Shown: positions 1 to 5,581 of the stretch, piece by piece
How positions within the stretch are numbered: position 1 is the stretch's first letter
How the letters are laid out: each line of letters opens with the position of its first letter
Assembly: GCA_001774945.1 (NCBI GenBank)
Contig: MFBL01000019.1
Location: forward strand, 1 to 14,205
Length of the DNA: 14,205 nucleotides
From: Candidatus Curtissbacteria bacterium RIFCSPHIGHO2_12_FULL_41_17
GTDB taxonomy: Bacteria; Patescibacteriota; Microgenomatia; Curtissbacterales; GWA2-41-24
Reading direction: 5' to 3'
Program-made: the position numbers and the translations under genes
Notes under the pieces: model-generated
The model's database searches: none
What the model saw: only the letters and a program-made list of their open reading frames with translations
What the model was told of the DNA's origin: nothing

Positions 1-613
1 AAATTTTGTCGGGGAAGATTGCTCTTAACTCTTCTAGTTCTTTAGGGTAAGTCGCTGGCGCAAATATACCGATGTTTTTAAATTGCCAGGATTTAATGCG
101 TTTTGCCATTGCCAGATAGTAGGGCCCATCTGCAGTTTTTAAATCCTGGAACATGCCGGAATCCGGATTAGATGTTTTGATAAGCAAAATAATCAGTTTG
201 TCCTTATATTCCAAAAAAGGCTTTAGGGAATCTAAGCCTAAATGCGGATAAACCGTGACCGCATCTGCCTGCCAATAGTCAAAAGCGGATTTTGCATACA
301 TTCTGGCAGTATTGGGAATGTCTGCCCTTTTGGCGTCAAACACAATCGGTATCTGGGGAAAATTTTTCGCAAGATACAAAATTGTTTCTTTTAATGCTCG
401 CAGTCCCTCAAGCCCTTCTGCTTCATAGAAAGCAATGTTCGGTTTATATGCACACACCAGATCCGCTGTCTGGTCAATAATCTGCTGATTAAATTTAAAG
501 ATGGAGTGACCACTTTTAAACGAGTCTCCTTGAGAGGGGTCCGGATCTAGGCCAACGCATAGAAGACTGTTATTTTTCGAAACTGCTTTTTGGAGTTTAT
601 TTGCAAAATCCAT
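1..613 (-). CDS. pyrF: Orotidine 5'-phosphate decarboxylase (partial, C-terminus outside window)
   Basis: Decarboxylates OMP to UMP, the last step of de novo pyrimidine synthesis, in the cytosol. I translated it from the ATG at 613; 204 residues are visible and the frame runs open off the window edge. The signature is FDAKRADIPNTA (about residues 92-103), the catalytic D-x-K-R-x-D box of the family, here with Ala where Gly is usual (KRGDI). The N-terminus LLCVGLDPDP and the segment AYKPNIAFYEAEG fit the longer type 2 OMP decarboxylases. It is the last visible gene of the polX-lemA-prs-pyrF run, 39 nt after prs, whose product PRPP is a precursor of OMP, so the pairing makes metabolic sense. 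The likely ribosome binding site GGAGG lies about 13 nt before the ATG and inside a hairpin (626-649). Family call is confident; the C-terminal phosphate-binding loop cannot be seen. Confidence 0.9.
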   Translation of the reverse strand, partial: MDFANKLQKAVSKNNSLLCVGLDPDPSQGDSFKSGHSIFKFNQQIIDQTADLVCAYKPNIAFYEAEGLEGLRALKETILYLAKNFPQIPIVFDAKRADIPNTARMYAKSAFDYWQADAVTVYPHLGLDSLKPFLEYKDKLIILLIKTSNPDSGMFQDLKTADGPYYLAMAKRIKSWQFKNIGIFAPATYPKELEELRAIFPDKI

Positions 614-625
614 GAGCTTGCGAAA

Positions 626-649
626 TCCTCCGAAGCTTCATGCGGAGGA
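626..649 (-). promoter_or_regulatory. Intergenic hairpin covering the pyrF ribosome binding site
   Basis: Between prs and pyrF there is a perfect 7-bp inverted repeat, TCCTCCG and CGGAGGA, with a 10-nt loop holding the palindrome GAAGCTTC. In the transcript the 3' arm contains GGAGG, the only Shine-Dalgarno-like stretch before the pyrF ATG. There is no U-tract, so it is not a standard terminator. It could lower pyrF translation or act as an mRNA processing or stability element. The role is inference. Confidence 0.55.
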
Positions 650-652
650 GGA

Positions 653-1558
653 CTAGAGTTCTTGAACTAAACAATCGGCGATTAAACCTGCTACAGATAC
701 CACTTCAACTTTAGGACTTTTAGCTTTCTGGGAAATACTATCAGTAACAATTATTTTATCAATCGGGCTATTTGCCAATCTCTTTACTGCATTGTTCGCA
801 AAAACACCATGAGTTGCGCAGACGATAACTTTTTTAACGCCTTTTTTCTTAAGGGCTTTAGCACTTTCGATAATCGTTCCTCCCGTTGAAATAACATCAT
901 CGATGATAATTGCATTATCACCGGATACTTCTCCTGACATTGATAAGACCTCCATATGGTCTCTAACATGCGTATACCTATGCTTTTCGATAACCGCAAG
1001 GGGCGCATCAAGAAGTGCAGCAAAATTTCTGGCCCGCCTGACACCGCCAACGTCTGGCGCAACTACCACAGGACTTTTAATTTTTTCTTTTTTAATTCTT
1101 GAGGCTAAAAGTTCGAGTGCCGACAAATAAATAACCGGCACATCAAAAAACCCAACAATCGCATCAGCATGCAAGTCTAAACAAACAACTTTATTAATTC
1201 CGCTGGAAATTATTAAATCGGCAATAACTTTTGCAGATATGGGTTCGCCAACTCTATTCTGTTTTTCTTTTCGACTATAGCCAAAGTAAGGAATCACGGC
1301 AGTAATTTTATGCGCCCCGCTTCTTCTTAAAGCATCTGCTATTAGCGCCAACTCTATAATATTATCGTTAACAGGCATTGAATTAGACTGCAGGATAAAA
1401 ACGTTGCAGTTGTTGACATCGTCCTGAACCCAAACGTCTATTTCTCCATCGGAAAAAATACCAAGTTCTATTTTTCCTAGAGAAATTTTAGATTTTTGTG
1501 AAATTGATTTTGTGAGATTAGGGTTAGATGAACCTGCAAAGATCTTGGTGGAATTCAT
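653..1558 (-). CDS. prs: Ribose-phosphate pyrophosphokinase (PRPP synthase)
   Basis: Makes PRPP from ribose 5-phosphate and ATP, feeding purine, pyrimidine, NAD, His and Trp synthesis. The 301-residue protein has the family landmarks in order: FSDGEIDVWV near the N-terminus, RRSGAHKITAVIPYFGYSRK in the ATP-binding region, CLDLHADAIVGFFDVP with the conserved His, VVVAPDVGGVRRAR, and the PRPP-binding loop IIIDDVISTGGTI. Length is close to the usual 310-320. The ATP-contacting stretch after the PYFGY motif reads SRKEKQ instead of the common ARQDRK, and the flexible catalytic loop reads EKHRY where KRRP is typical, so it is a divergent member that keeps the key Lys and Arg. It starts 4 nt after lemA with only AGG before the ATG, so translation is probably coupled. 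Confidence 0.93.
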   Translation of the reverse strand: MNSTKIFAGSSNPNLTKSISQKSKISLGKIELGIFSDGEIDVWVQDDVNNCNVFILQSNSMPVNDNIIELALIADALRRSGAHKITAVIPYFGYSRKEKQNRVGEPISAKVIADLIISSGINKVVCLDLHADAIVGFFDVPVIYLSALELLASRIKKEKIKSPVVVAPDVGGVRRARNFAALLDAPLAVIEKHRYTHVRDHMEVLSMSGEVSGDNAIIIDDVISTGGTIIESAKALKKKGVKKVIVCATHGVFANNAVKRLANSPIDKIIVTDSISQKAKSPKVEVVSVAGLIADCLVQEL

Positions 1559-1562
1559 CCTG

Positions 1563-2126
1563 TTAGAATTTTACCTTGACCTCTTTTTTGGACTCTGCCT
1601 CTGCTTCAAAAAATTCTTCCTCTGAAAAATTAAAAAGTTTTGCGAATATAAAATTTGGGAAAACCTTAATTTTGGTATTATAGTCCAAGACATTAGCATT
1701 ATAGAACTGGCGGGAAGCGGCAATTTTTGTTTCCGTATCGGAAATTTCCTCTTGCAGCTGTTTAAAATTTTCAGCGGCCCTTAAATTCGGATAAGCTTCA
1801 GCCACCGCAAATAGGGTTTTTAAGGCACCTGCAAGAAGATTGTCGGCAGCTGCCATCTCTTTGGGGCTTTTTGCAGAAAGCATAGCGCTTCTTGCTTTTG
1901 TTACATTCTCAAAAACAGCTTTTTCGTGTTTGGCATATCCTTTAACTGTTTCTATTAAATTGGGAATTAGGGAGGATCTTCTTTTCAGCTGAACTTCAAT
2001 CCCGGACCAGGCTTCTTTTATTCGAACTTTGGCAGTTACAAGTCCGTTGTAAATAAACCACAGATAAAGGAGGACTAAAACTAAAATTCCTGCAACCAGT
2101 ACTGTGGGTGACATTGGTGTAATCAT
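1563..2126 (-). CDS. lemA: LemA family membrane protein
   Basis: A 187-residue protein with one N-terminal membrane helix (about residues 7-26) followed by the helical LemA core. The motif EAWSGIEVQLKRRSSLIPNL, then IETVKGYAKHE, is characteristic of the family. Later helices carry AEAYPNLRAAENFKQLQEEI, and YNTKIKVFPNFIFAKLFNF precedes a charged tail. The topology predicts a short N-terminus and a large soluble helical domain. Molecular function of LemA proteins is not firmly known, and nothing here adds a partner. The start codon overlaps the polX stop as ATGA (4 bp), so expression is very likely coupled to polX. A second Met at residue 5 is an alternative start. Confidence 0.9.
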   Translation of the reverse strand: MITPMSPTVLVAGILVLVLLYLWFIYNGLVTAKVRIKEAWSGIEVQLKRRSSLIPNLIETVKGYAKHEKAVFENVTKARSAMLSAKSPKEMAAADNLLAGALKTLFAVAEAYPNLRAAENFKQLQEEISDTETKIAASRQFYNANVLDYNTKIKVFPNFIFAKLFNFSEEEFFEAEAESKKEVKVKF

Positions 2127-3892
2127 ACATTAACATTAAACATCTTGGCAAATTCAACCCAAACCATGGTATTGGCAATGTTCCTTTTAGTTGCCCAGCC
2201 GCGTCTGGCAACAGCAACTCCATAGAGCATATTATCCATCTGCTCAAGCTGGTGAGCGTCCGTATTGATAATTAATCTAACTTGCGCTTTAATTGCTTCC
2301 CGCACCATAGTATCTGGAAGATCAAGCCTGTCAGGGTATGCATTGACTTCCAACATAGTGTTTGTTTTTCTGCACTCATCAAAGACTCTTGGCCAGTCCG
2401 CTTCATAGGATTCTCGTTGATTTAGGAGCCTGCCCGTTGGATGCGAAATAACCTGAACGTAAGGGGAATTAATAGCAGTAAGCAGTCTTTCGGTAATCAT
2501 TTTCTTATCCTGCCTATGGCTGGAATGAATGCCGGCGATGGCACCATCTAATAATTTTAAACCTTCCTTGGGCACAGAAAGTTCTCCGCCTGTCAAAATA
2601 TCAATTTCTAATAAATTCAAAATCCCGAATCGGGGGTATTTTGATTTTAAATGTTCTATCTGCTCTTTTCGTCTTGAAATCAGTTTAATGATTTGTTCTT
2701 TTGTGTGTGTTGAATATCCCGGAGAATGGTCCGACAATCCTACGTACTGGTAATTTAATTCCTTTGCTCTTTTTATAATTTCTTCAAAGGTTGCCGTACC
2801 CAAATCATGACTGGGTTCTATCGGGTAATTTGAATGCAGATGAATATCTCCTTTTATGTCTTTGATCTCAACCAAATCCGGTAAATGATGATTTAATGAT
2901 GCTTCAATTTCTCCAGTATCTTCACGAAGTTCAGGATCAATATAATCCATTCCCAGAAATTTATAAAACTCTTCTTCCGTAGCAAACTCTTTGAGTTTTT
3001 CTTTTGCCTTTATTCCGTAATCGGAAACGGACATACCTTTTTTAAGAGCATATTCTCTAAGTGCTATGTTGTGGTTTTTAGAACCTGTAAAATGCACAAG
3101 GAGAGCACCAAAAGCCCGCGTTGGCGCAACAAGTAAATCTACTTGCATGCCGTTTTGCAGAAAAATTGACGATTTTCGCTTGCCGGCATCCAAAACTCTT
3201 TTTATTTCTTTGAATTTTTTGAAATGTTCAATTATTTCCTTGGGTTTTTGGGATGCTACTGCAATATCGATATCCCCAACTGTCGAAAGCATCCGGCGCA
3301 AAGAGCCTAAAGGTTCTGCCCGCTCACAATCCTTGTGAGTTCTTAAATGTTTAAGCACCCTTTCTGCAATTGGAAAAGCTTCTGTTAAGATATATCTTGA
3401 ACCTTTACTCTTAAGCTCAGCAATCGCCGTTAGAATATCCTGTTCGCTTTTTTCGCCAAAGCCGGGAATATTTCTAATTTTGCCACTCTTGGCTGCTTTC
3501 TCCAGATCTTGAAGACCTTTAAGGTTTAGCTCTTTTGCGAGTTTATACGCACTTTTTGGACCCAGTCCACCTATTTCTAAAAGTGAGAACATCCCCTGCG
3601 GCATACCTTTTTTCACAGCTTCAAAATGTCTGACTTTACCGGTTCTAAAAAGCTCATCGAGATGCTCTCCAATGGATTGTCCGAGCCCGGGGATAGTATT
3701 AAGCTGGCCGTCTTCCCATAAATCTTTTAATTCACTTGTAGCATGCTCTACACTGGCTGCGGCATTATCATAAGCAATAACCTTAAAACGGTTCTCACCC
3801 TTTGCCTCATATGCGGCGGCTATTTCCCGAAGTAATTTGGCAATGTCTTTGTTGGAGATAAACTTAGCCATTGAGAATATTGTAAGTACCAT
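2123..3892 (-). CDS. polX: DNA polymerase X family protein with C-terminal PHP nuclease domain
   Basis: A 589-residue bacterial PolX, probably a gap-filling repair polymerase with 3'-5' exonuclease activity. The N-terminal 8-kDa-like and helix-hairpin-helix region includes NTIPGLGQSIGEHL (65-78), LLEIGGLGPKSA (104-115) and IRNIPGFGEKS (139-149). The palm has GSLRRMLSTVGDIDI (196-210), with the metal-binding pair D207 and D209 and a third Asp in QVDLLV (D252), plus FTGSKNHN (268-275). The PHP domain keeps its metal motifs: DIHLH (349-353), GLSDHS (385-390), E429, GIHSSH (454-459), SHP (483-485) and NTDAH (543-547). Both activities therefore look intact. The first ATG is used here. The ATG at 3871 (protein beginning MAKFISNKDIA) fits the family N-terminus at least as well. 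Neither start has a Shine-Dalgarno site. Confidence 0.94.
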   Translation of the reverse strand: MVLTIFSMAKFISNKDIAKLLREIAAAYEAKGENRFKVIAYDNAAASVEHATSELKDLWEDGQLNTIPGLGQSIGEHLDELFRTGKVRHFEAVKKGMPQGMFSLLEIGGLGPKSAYKLAKELNLKGLQDLEKAAKSGKIRNIPGFGEKSEQDILTAIAELKSKGSRYILTEAFPIAERVLKHLRTHKDCERAEPLGSLRRMLSTVGDIDIAVASQKPKEIIEHFKKFKEIKRVLDAGKRKSSIFLQNGMQVDLLVAPTRAFGALLVHFTGSKNHNIALREYALKKGMSVSDYGIKAKEKLKEFATEEEFYKFLGMDYIDPELREDTGEIEASLNHHLPDLVEIKDIKGDIHLHSNYPIEPSHDLGTATFEEIIKRAKELNYQYVGLSDHSPGYSTHTKEQIIKLISRRKEQIEHLKSKYPRFGILNLLEIDILTGGELSVPKEGLKLLDGAIAGIHSSHRQDKKMITERLLTAINSPYVQVISHPTGRLLNQRESYEADWPRVFDECRKTNTMLEVNAYPDRLDLPDTMVREAIKAQVRLIINTDAHQLEQMDNMLYGVAVARRGWATKRNIANTMVWVEFAKMFNVNV

Positions 3893-3915
3893 AAAATATT
3901 ACAGTACCAGGAGAT

Positions 3916-3944
3916 ATTATAAGTAAAACCGCAGGTGTATACAA
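3916..3944 (-). promoter_or_regulatory. Promoter of the polX-lemA-prs-pyrF operon
   Basis: Reading the minus strand, TTGTAT and a perfect TATAAT are separated by exactly 17 bp. The predicted transcript would start near 3909, giving a short leader of about 17 nt to the first ATG or 38 nt to the ATG at 3871. No other good promoter is seen between the four genes. Confidence 0.7.
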
Positions 3945-3959
3945 AGATATTAAGGCTGA

Positions 3960-3988
3960 TTGACACTCATTTTGCCTTAATGTAAACT
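3960..3988 (+). promoter_or_regulatory. Promoter of tRNA-Asp and the LysM gene
   Basis: A perfect TTGACA -35 box and TAAACT -10 box are 17 bp apart. The start point would fall near 3995, about 6 nt before the mature tRNA-Asp. It is divergent from the polX promoter, with only 15 bp between the two -35 boxes. Confidence 0.75.
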
Positions 3989-4000
3989 ACATCTGCACGC

Positions 4001-4075
4001 GGTCGCGTAGTGTAGCTGGTTTAACACGTCACCCTGTCACGGTGAAGATCGCCGGTTCGAATCCGGTCGCGACCG
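4001..4075 (+). tRNA. tRNA-Asp (anticodon GTC)
   Basis: All four arms fold: acceptor GGTCGCG with CGCGACC, D arm with GGTTTA in the loop, anticodon stem TCACC/GGTGA around loop CTGTCAC (GTC at 4036-4038), and T arm GCCGG-TTCGAAT-CCGGT. Discriminator is G73, as usual for Asp. The CCA tail is not encoded. A LysM gene starts 32 nt downstream, so the pair is probably co-transcribed. Confidence 0.96.
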
Positions 4076-4107
4076 CATCCCCTATCCCCCTGCCTGAAAG
4101 GAGGAAA

Positions 4108-4671
4108 ATGGCTAAAAGTACGTTATTTAAAAGATTTAGTAAAATTTCCAAATTTAATTGGCAGGAATCTTATGCCTCCCTTATTCTTGGAGCGATAATC
4201 GTAGTAATTCTAGGACTTTTGGTTGCCAACTTCTTTTCTAAAAGAAATCAGGGAACTATTGATCAGGCAGATATGACGCAACAAACCCAAAATCAAGAAG
4301 GTGCTCCTGTTGCCGGAAGCAACTACAAAGTTAAAGAAAATGATTCCTTGTCAAAAATTTCTGAAGAAGTCTACGGCAATCAGGAATTTTGGCCGGCATT
4401 GGCTGCGGTTAATAACATTGCAAATGCCAATGTAATTTGGGTCGGAACAAGCTTAAAACTGCCAGCAAAAGAAGAGGTAGTTAAAACAAAAGCGGCTGTT
4501 GGTGGAACCTCTTATCAAGTCCAGATGGGAGAAACGCTTTTTACAATAGCCCAAAAGGTCTATGGAGACGGCTCAAAATGGACAGTTTTGGATCGGGCAA
4601 ATGGTATGAAACGGCTTTCCAACGGTAATCCTTTGGTTTACGCAGGCAGTACAATCATCGTTCCACGATGA
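4108..4671 (+). CDS. Membrane-anchored protein with two LysM domains
   Basis: A 187-residue protein with a short basic cytoplasmic N-terminus, one membrane helix (about 22-43), a Gln-rich linker (48-70) and two LysM domains. The first is NYKVKENDSLSKISEEVYGN to SLKLPAK (71-121); the second is SYQVQMGETLFTIAQKVYGD to STIIVPR (135-187). LysM domains bind peptidoglycan or related glycans, so this likely tethers the envelope or scaffolds the cell wall. No catalytic domain follows. The frame stays open upstream into the tRNA-Asp gene, but the ATG at 4108 is clearly the start, because AAAGGAGG (4097-4104) lies just before it, although with only 3 nt spacing. It sits between tRNA-Asp and tRNA-Gly, apparently in one transcript. 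Confidence 0.92.
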   Translation: MAKSTLFKRFSKISKFNWQESYASLILGAIIVVILGLLVANFFSKRNQGTIDQADMTQQTQNQEGAPVAGSNYKVKENDSLSKISEEVYGNQEFWPALAAVNNIANANVIWVGTSLKLPAKEEVVKTKAAVGGTSYQVQMGETLFTIAQKVYGDGSKWTVLDRANGMKRLSNGNPLVYAGSTIIVPR

Positions 4672-4695
4672 AGTTTGGGAGTTCATAGTTAAAAC

Positions 4696-4719
4696 TCAAA
4701 ATTTCTTAAGAAATTTTGA
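4696..4719. repeat. 24-bp perfect palindrome downstream of the LysM gene
   Basis: The stretch is its own reverse complement over 24 bases, centred on CTTAAG, about 25 nt after the LysM stop codon. Being AT-rich and without a loop or U-tract, it may act as a weak transcript 3'-end or processing signal, or as a protein-binding site. Confidence 0.6.
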
Positions 4720-4744
4720 AAAGGAGAATCAAGTGAGCGATAAT

Positions 4745-4769
4745 AGCTTTATCTTTATAAGATAAAGCT
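4745..4769. repeat. 11-bp-stem hairpin ahead of tRNA-Gly
   Basis: AGCTTTATCTT and its complement AAGATAAAGCT flank a 3-nt TAT loop. It lies 24 nt before tRNA-Gly in the LysM to tRNA-Gly spacer. No U-tract follows on the plus strand. A role in tRNA precursor processing or LysM mRNA 3'-end protection is possible but unproven. Confidence 0.55.
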
Positions 4770-4793
4770 TAAAAGCGAGCTCTGATTCGACGC

Positions 4794-4866
4794 GCAGCGG
4801 TAGTTCAGTTGGTAGAACGTCTGCTTCCCAAGCAGAAGGTCGCCGGTTCGAATCCGGTCCGCTGCT
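4794..4866 (+). tRNA. tRNA-Gly (anticodon CCC)
   Basis: Acceptor GCAGCGG pairs with CCGCTGC, and the D arm is GTTC/GAAC. The anticodon stem is TCTGC/GCAGA with loop TTCCCAA (CCC at 4827-4829). The T arm is GCCGG-TTCGAAT-CCGGT. The U73 discriminator and G1-C72, C2-G71 pairs match bacterial Gly identity. No CCA is encoded. No clear promoter sits directly upstream, so it is probably cut from the LysM transcript. Confidence 0.96.
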
Positions 4867-4867
4867 C

Positions 4868-4886
4868 ACGAGTCAAACTCGTTTTT
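4868..4886 (+). terminator. Intrinsic terminator after tRNA-Gly
   Basis: ACGAG and CTCGT form a 5-bp stem around TCAAA, followed directly by TTTTT. It starts 1 nt after the tRNA discriminator base and would end the tRNA-Asp/LysM/tRNA-Gly transcript. The stem is short but the layout is classic. Confidence 0.65.
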
Positions 4887-4920
4887 ACTACAAACTTAAG
4901 CGATCGACTTTCTCACCAAA

Positions 4921-5256
4921 CTATGAGTTCTTCTTTTGCATGTAGCAGTCCCGACAGTAAACCGGCCTGTCACCTGAGGGTTTAAAGGGAACCTGTGTAT
5001 CTCTTCCGCAATTGCTGCACTTGACACTGTAAAGCTGACGGCCTTGCTGGTCAACCCCTGCAGGTTCTGCATCAGCTGATGCTGTTTCCTCTTTCGGTTT
5101 GTCAGTTTTTGACTCTTGGGCCTCTGGTTCTTCGGCAACTTTTTCTTCAGCTTCCGGTTCTTCTACTGCTTCTTCTTTCGGTTTTTCATCAGCTTCTTTA
5201 TCCTCGGCTGCTTCTTCTGCGACTTCATCTGTTTTTGTTTTATCATCATCGCTCAT
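4921..5256 (-). CDS. Acidic low-complexity protein with CxxC-x17-CxxC zinc ribbon
   Basis: A 111-residue protein. Residues 1-70 are disordered and rich in Glu, Asp, Lys and Ala, with repeated EEPEAEEKVAEEPEAQE-type stretches. The C-terminus is a compact zinc-ribbon motif: YSVKCSNCGRDTQVPFKP then RPVYCRDC, with C80, C83, C101 and C104. The inner spacing is exactly 17, matching the small CxxC-x17-CxxC domain that I recall from candidate-phylum and Chloroflexi proteins. The family's role is not established; a nucleic-acid or ribosome-associated job is only a guess. Translation should be strong, because bases 5262-5273 read on the minus strand as AAAGGAGGTGAT, fully complementary to the 16S anti-Shine-Dalgarno tail, with a 5-nt gap to the ATG. 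No clear promoter was identified. Confidence 0.85.
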   Translation of the reverse strand: MSDDDKTKTDEVAEEAAEDKEADEKPKEEAVEEPEAEEKVAEEPEAQESKTDKPKEETASADAEPAGVDQQGRQLYSVKCSNCGRDTQVPFKPSGDRPVYCRDCYMQKKNS

Positions 5257-5280
5257 ATTAAATCACCTCCTTTAAGTATA

Positions 5281-5515
5281 TTTTACCCTATTTTGGACAT
5301 TTAGGAAACGAACATGTATAAGATCTCTTTGCAAAGCAAAGTGTTTACGCTGAGAATATTATAATCCTGAGCGTAGTCGAAAGGCTAAGTCACATCGAAG
5401 GTGGTTGTTCTTGAAAAAATGTCAATTTCGCGAGCGAAATAGTGTCAGGACTTATTGGGGATTAAAATGACAAGGACCTCTTTGTACTTTTTGCAAATTG
5501 CATACGGCGTTCCTT
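5281..5515. other. Gene-free spacer with two inverted repeats between the zinc-ribbon gene and typA
   Basis: No coding frame with a plausible product is seen. Two inverted repeats stand out: TACGCT/AGCGTA (5346-5351 and 5370-5375), enclosing a very AT-rich segment, and ATTTCGC/GCGAAAT (5425-5431 and 5434-5440), flanked by TGTCA direct repeats. The stretch CCTGAGCGTAGTCGAAAGG resembles a short palindrome-associated motif often met in intergenic DNA of environmental bacteria; that recall was not checked. It may be a REP-like element or a decayed region. Confidence 0.45.
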
Positions 5516-5544
5516 TTGTTTATCAAACCGTTTAGTGATAAAAT
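5516..5544 (+). promoter_or_regulatory. Candidate typA promoter
   Basis: TTGTTT and TAAAAT are separated by 17 bp. The predicted start point, about 5551, coincides with the first base of the hairpin 5551-5564, so the leader would be only about 31 nt and begin with a stem-loop. Confidence 0.5.
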
Positions 5545-5550
5545 TAGCTG

Positions 5551-5570
5551 CCGCCAAAAGGCGGTTTTTT
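5551..5570 (+). promoter_or_regulatory. Terminator-like hairpin at the 5' end of the typA transcript
   Basis: CCGCC and GGCGG form a 5-bp GC stem around AAAA, followed by six T residues, just 11 nt before the typA ATG. The GCGG arm can instead pair with CCGC at 5572-5575, giving two mutually exclusive folds. It may block read-through from upstream, cap the mRNA 5' end, or act as an attenuator; the sequence does not decide. Confidence 0.5.
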
Positions 5571-5581
5571 ACCGCTTAAAA

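Noticed and set aside
292..480. Plus-strand 62-residue frame
   Set aside because: It is a shadow of pyrF, which shows clear family motifs on the minus strand.
4042..4107. Open frame extending the LysM gene upstream into tRNA-Asp
   Set aside because: It overlaps a well-folded tRNA, and the ATG at 4108 has AAAGGAGG just before it and a sensible membrane-protein start.
4733..4765. Ten-codon leader peptide (GTG start, AAGGAG upstream) before tRNA-Gly
   Set aside because: It lies inside the hairpin region ahead of a tRNA, has no run of a regulating amino acid and controls no visible gene.
5498..5581. 28-residue N-terminal extension of TypA
   Set aside because: It crosses the predicted promoter and hairpin and has no counterpart in the TypA family; MIDKIRNIAI is the usual start.
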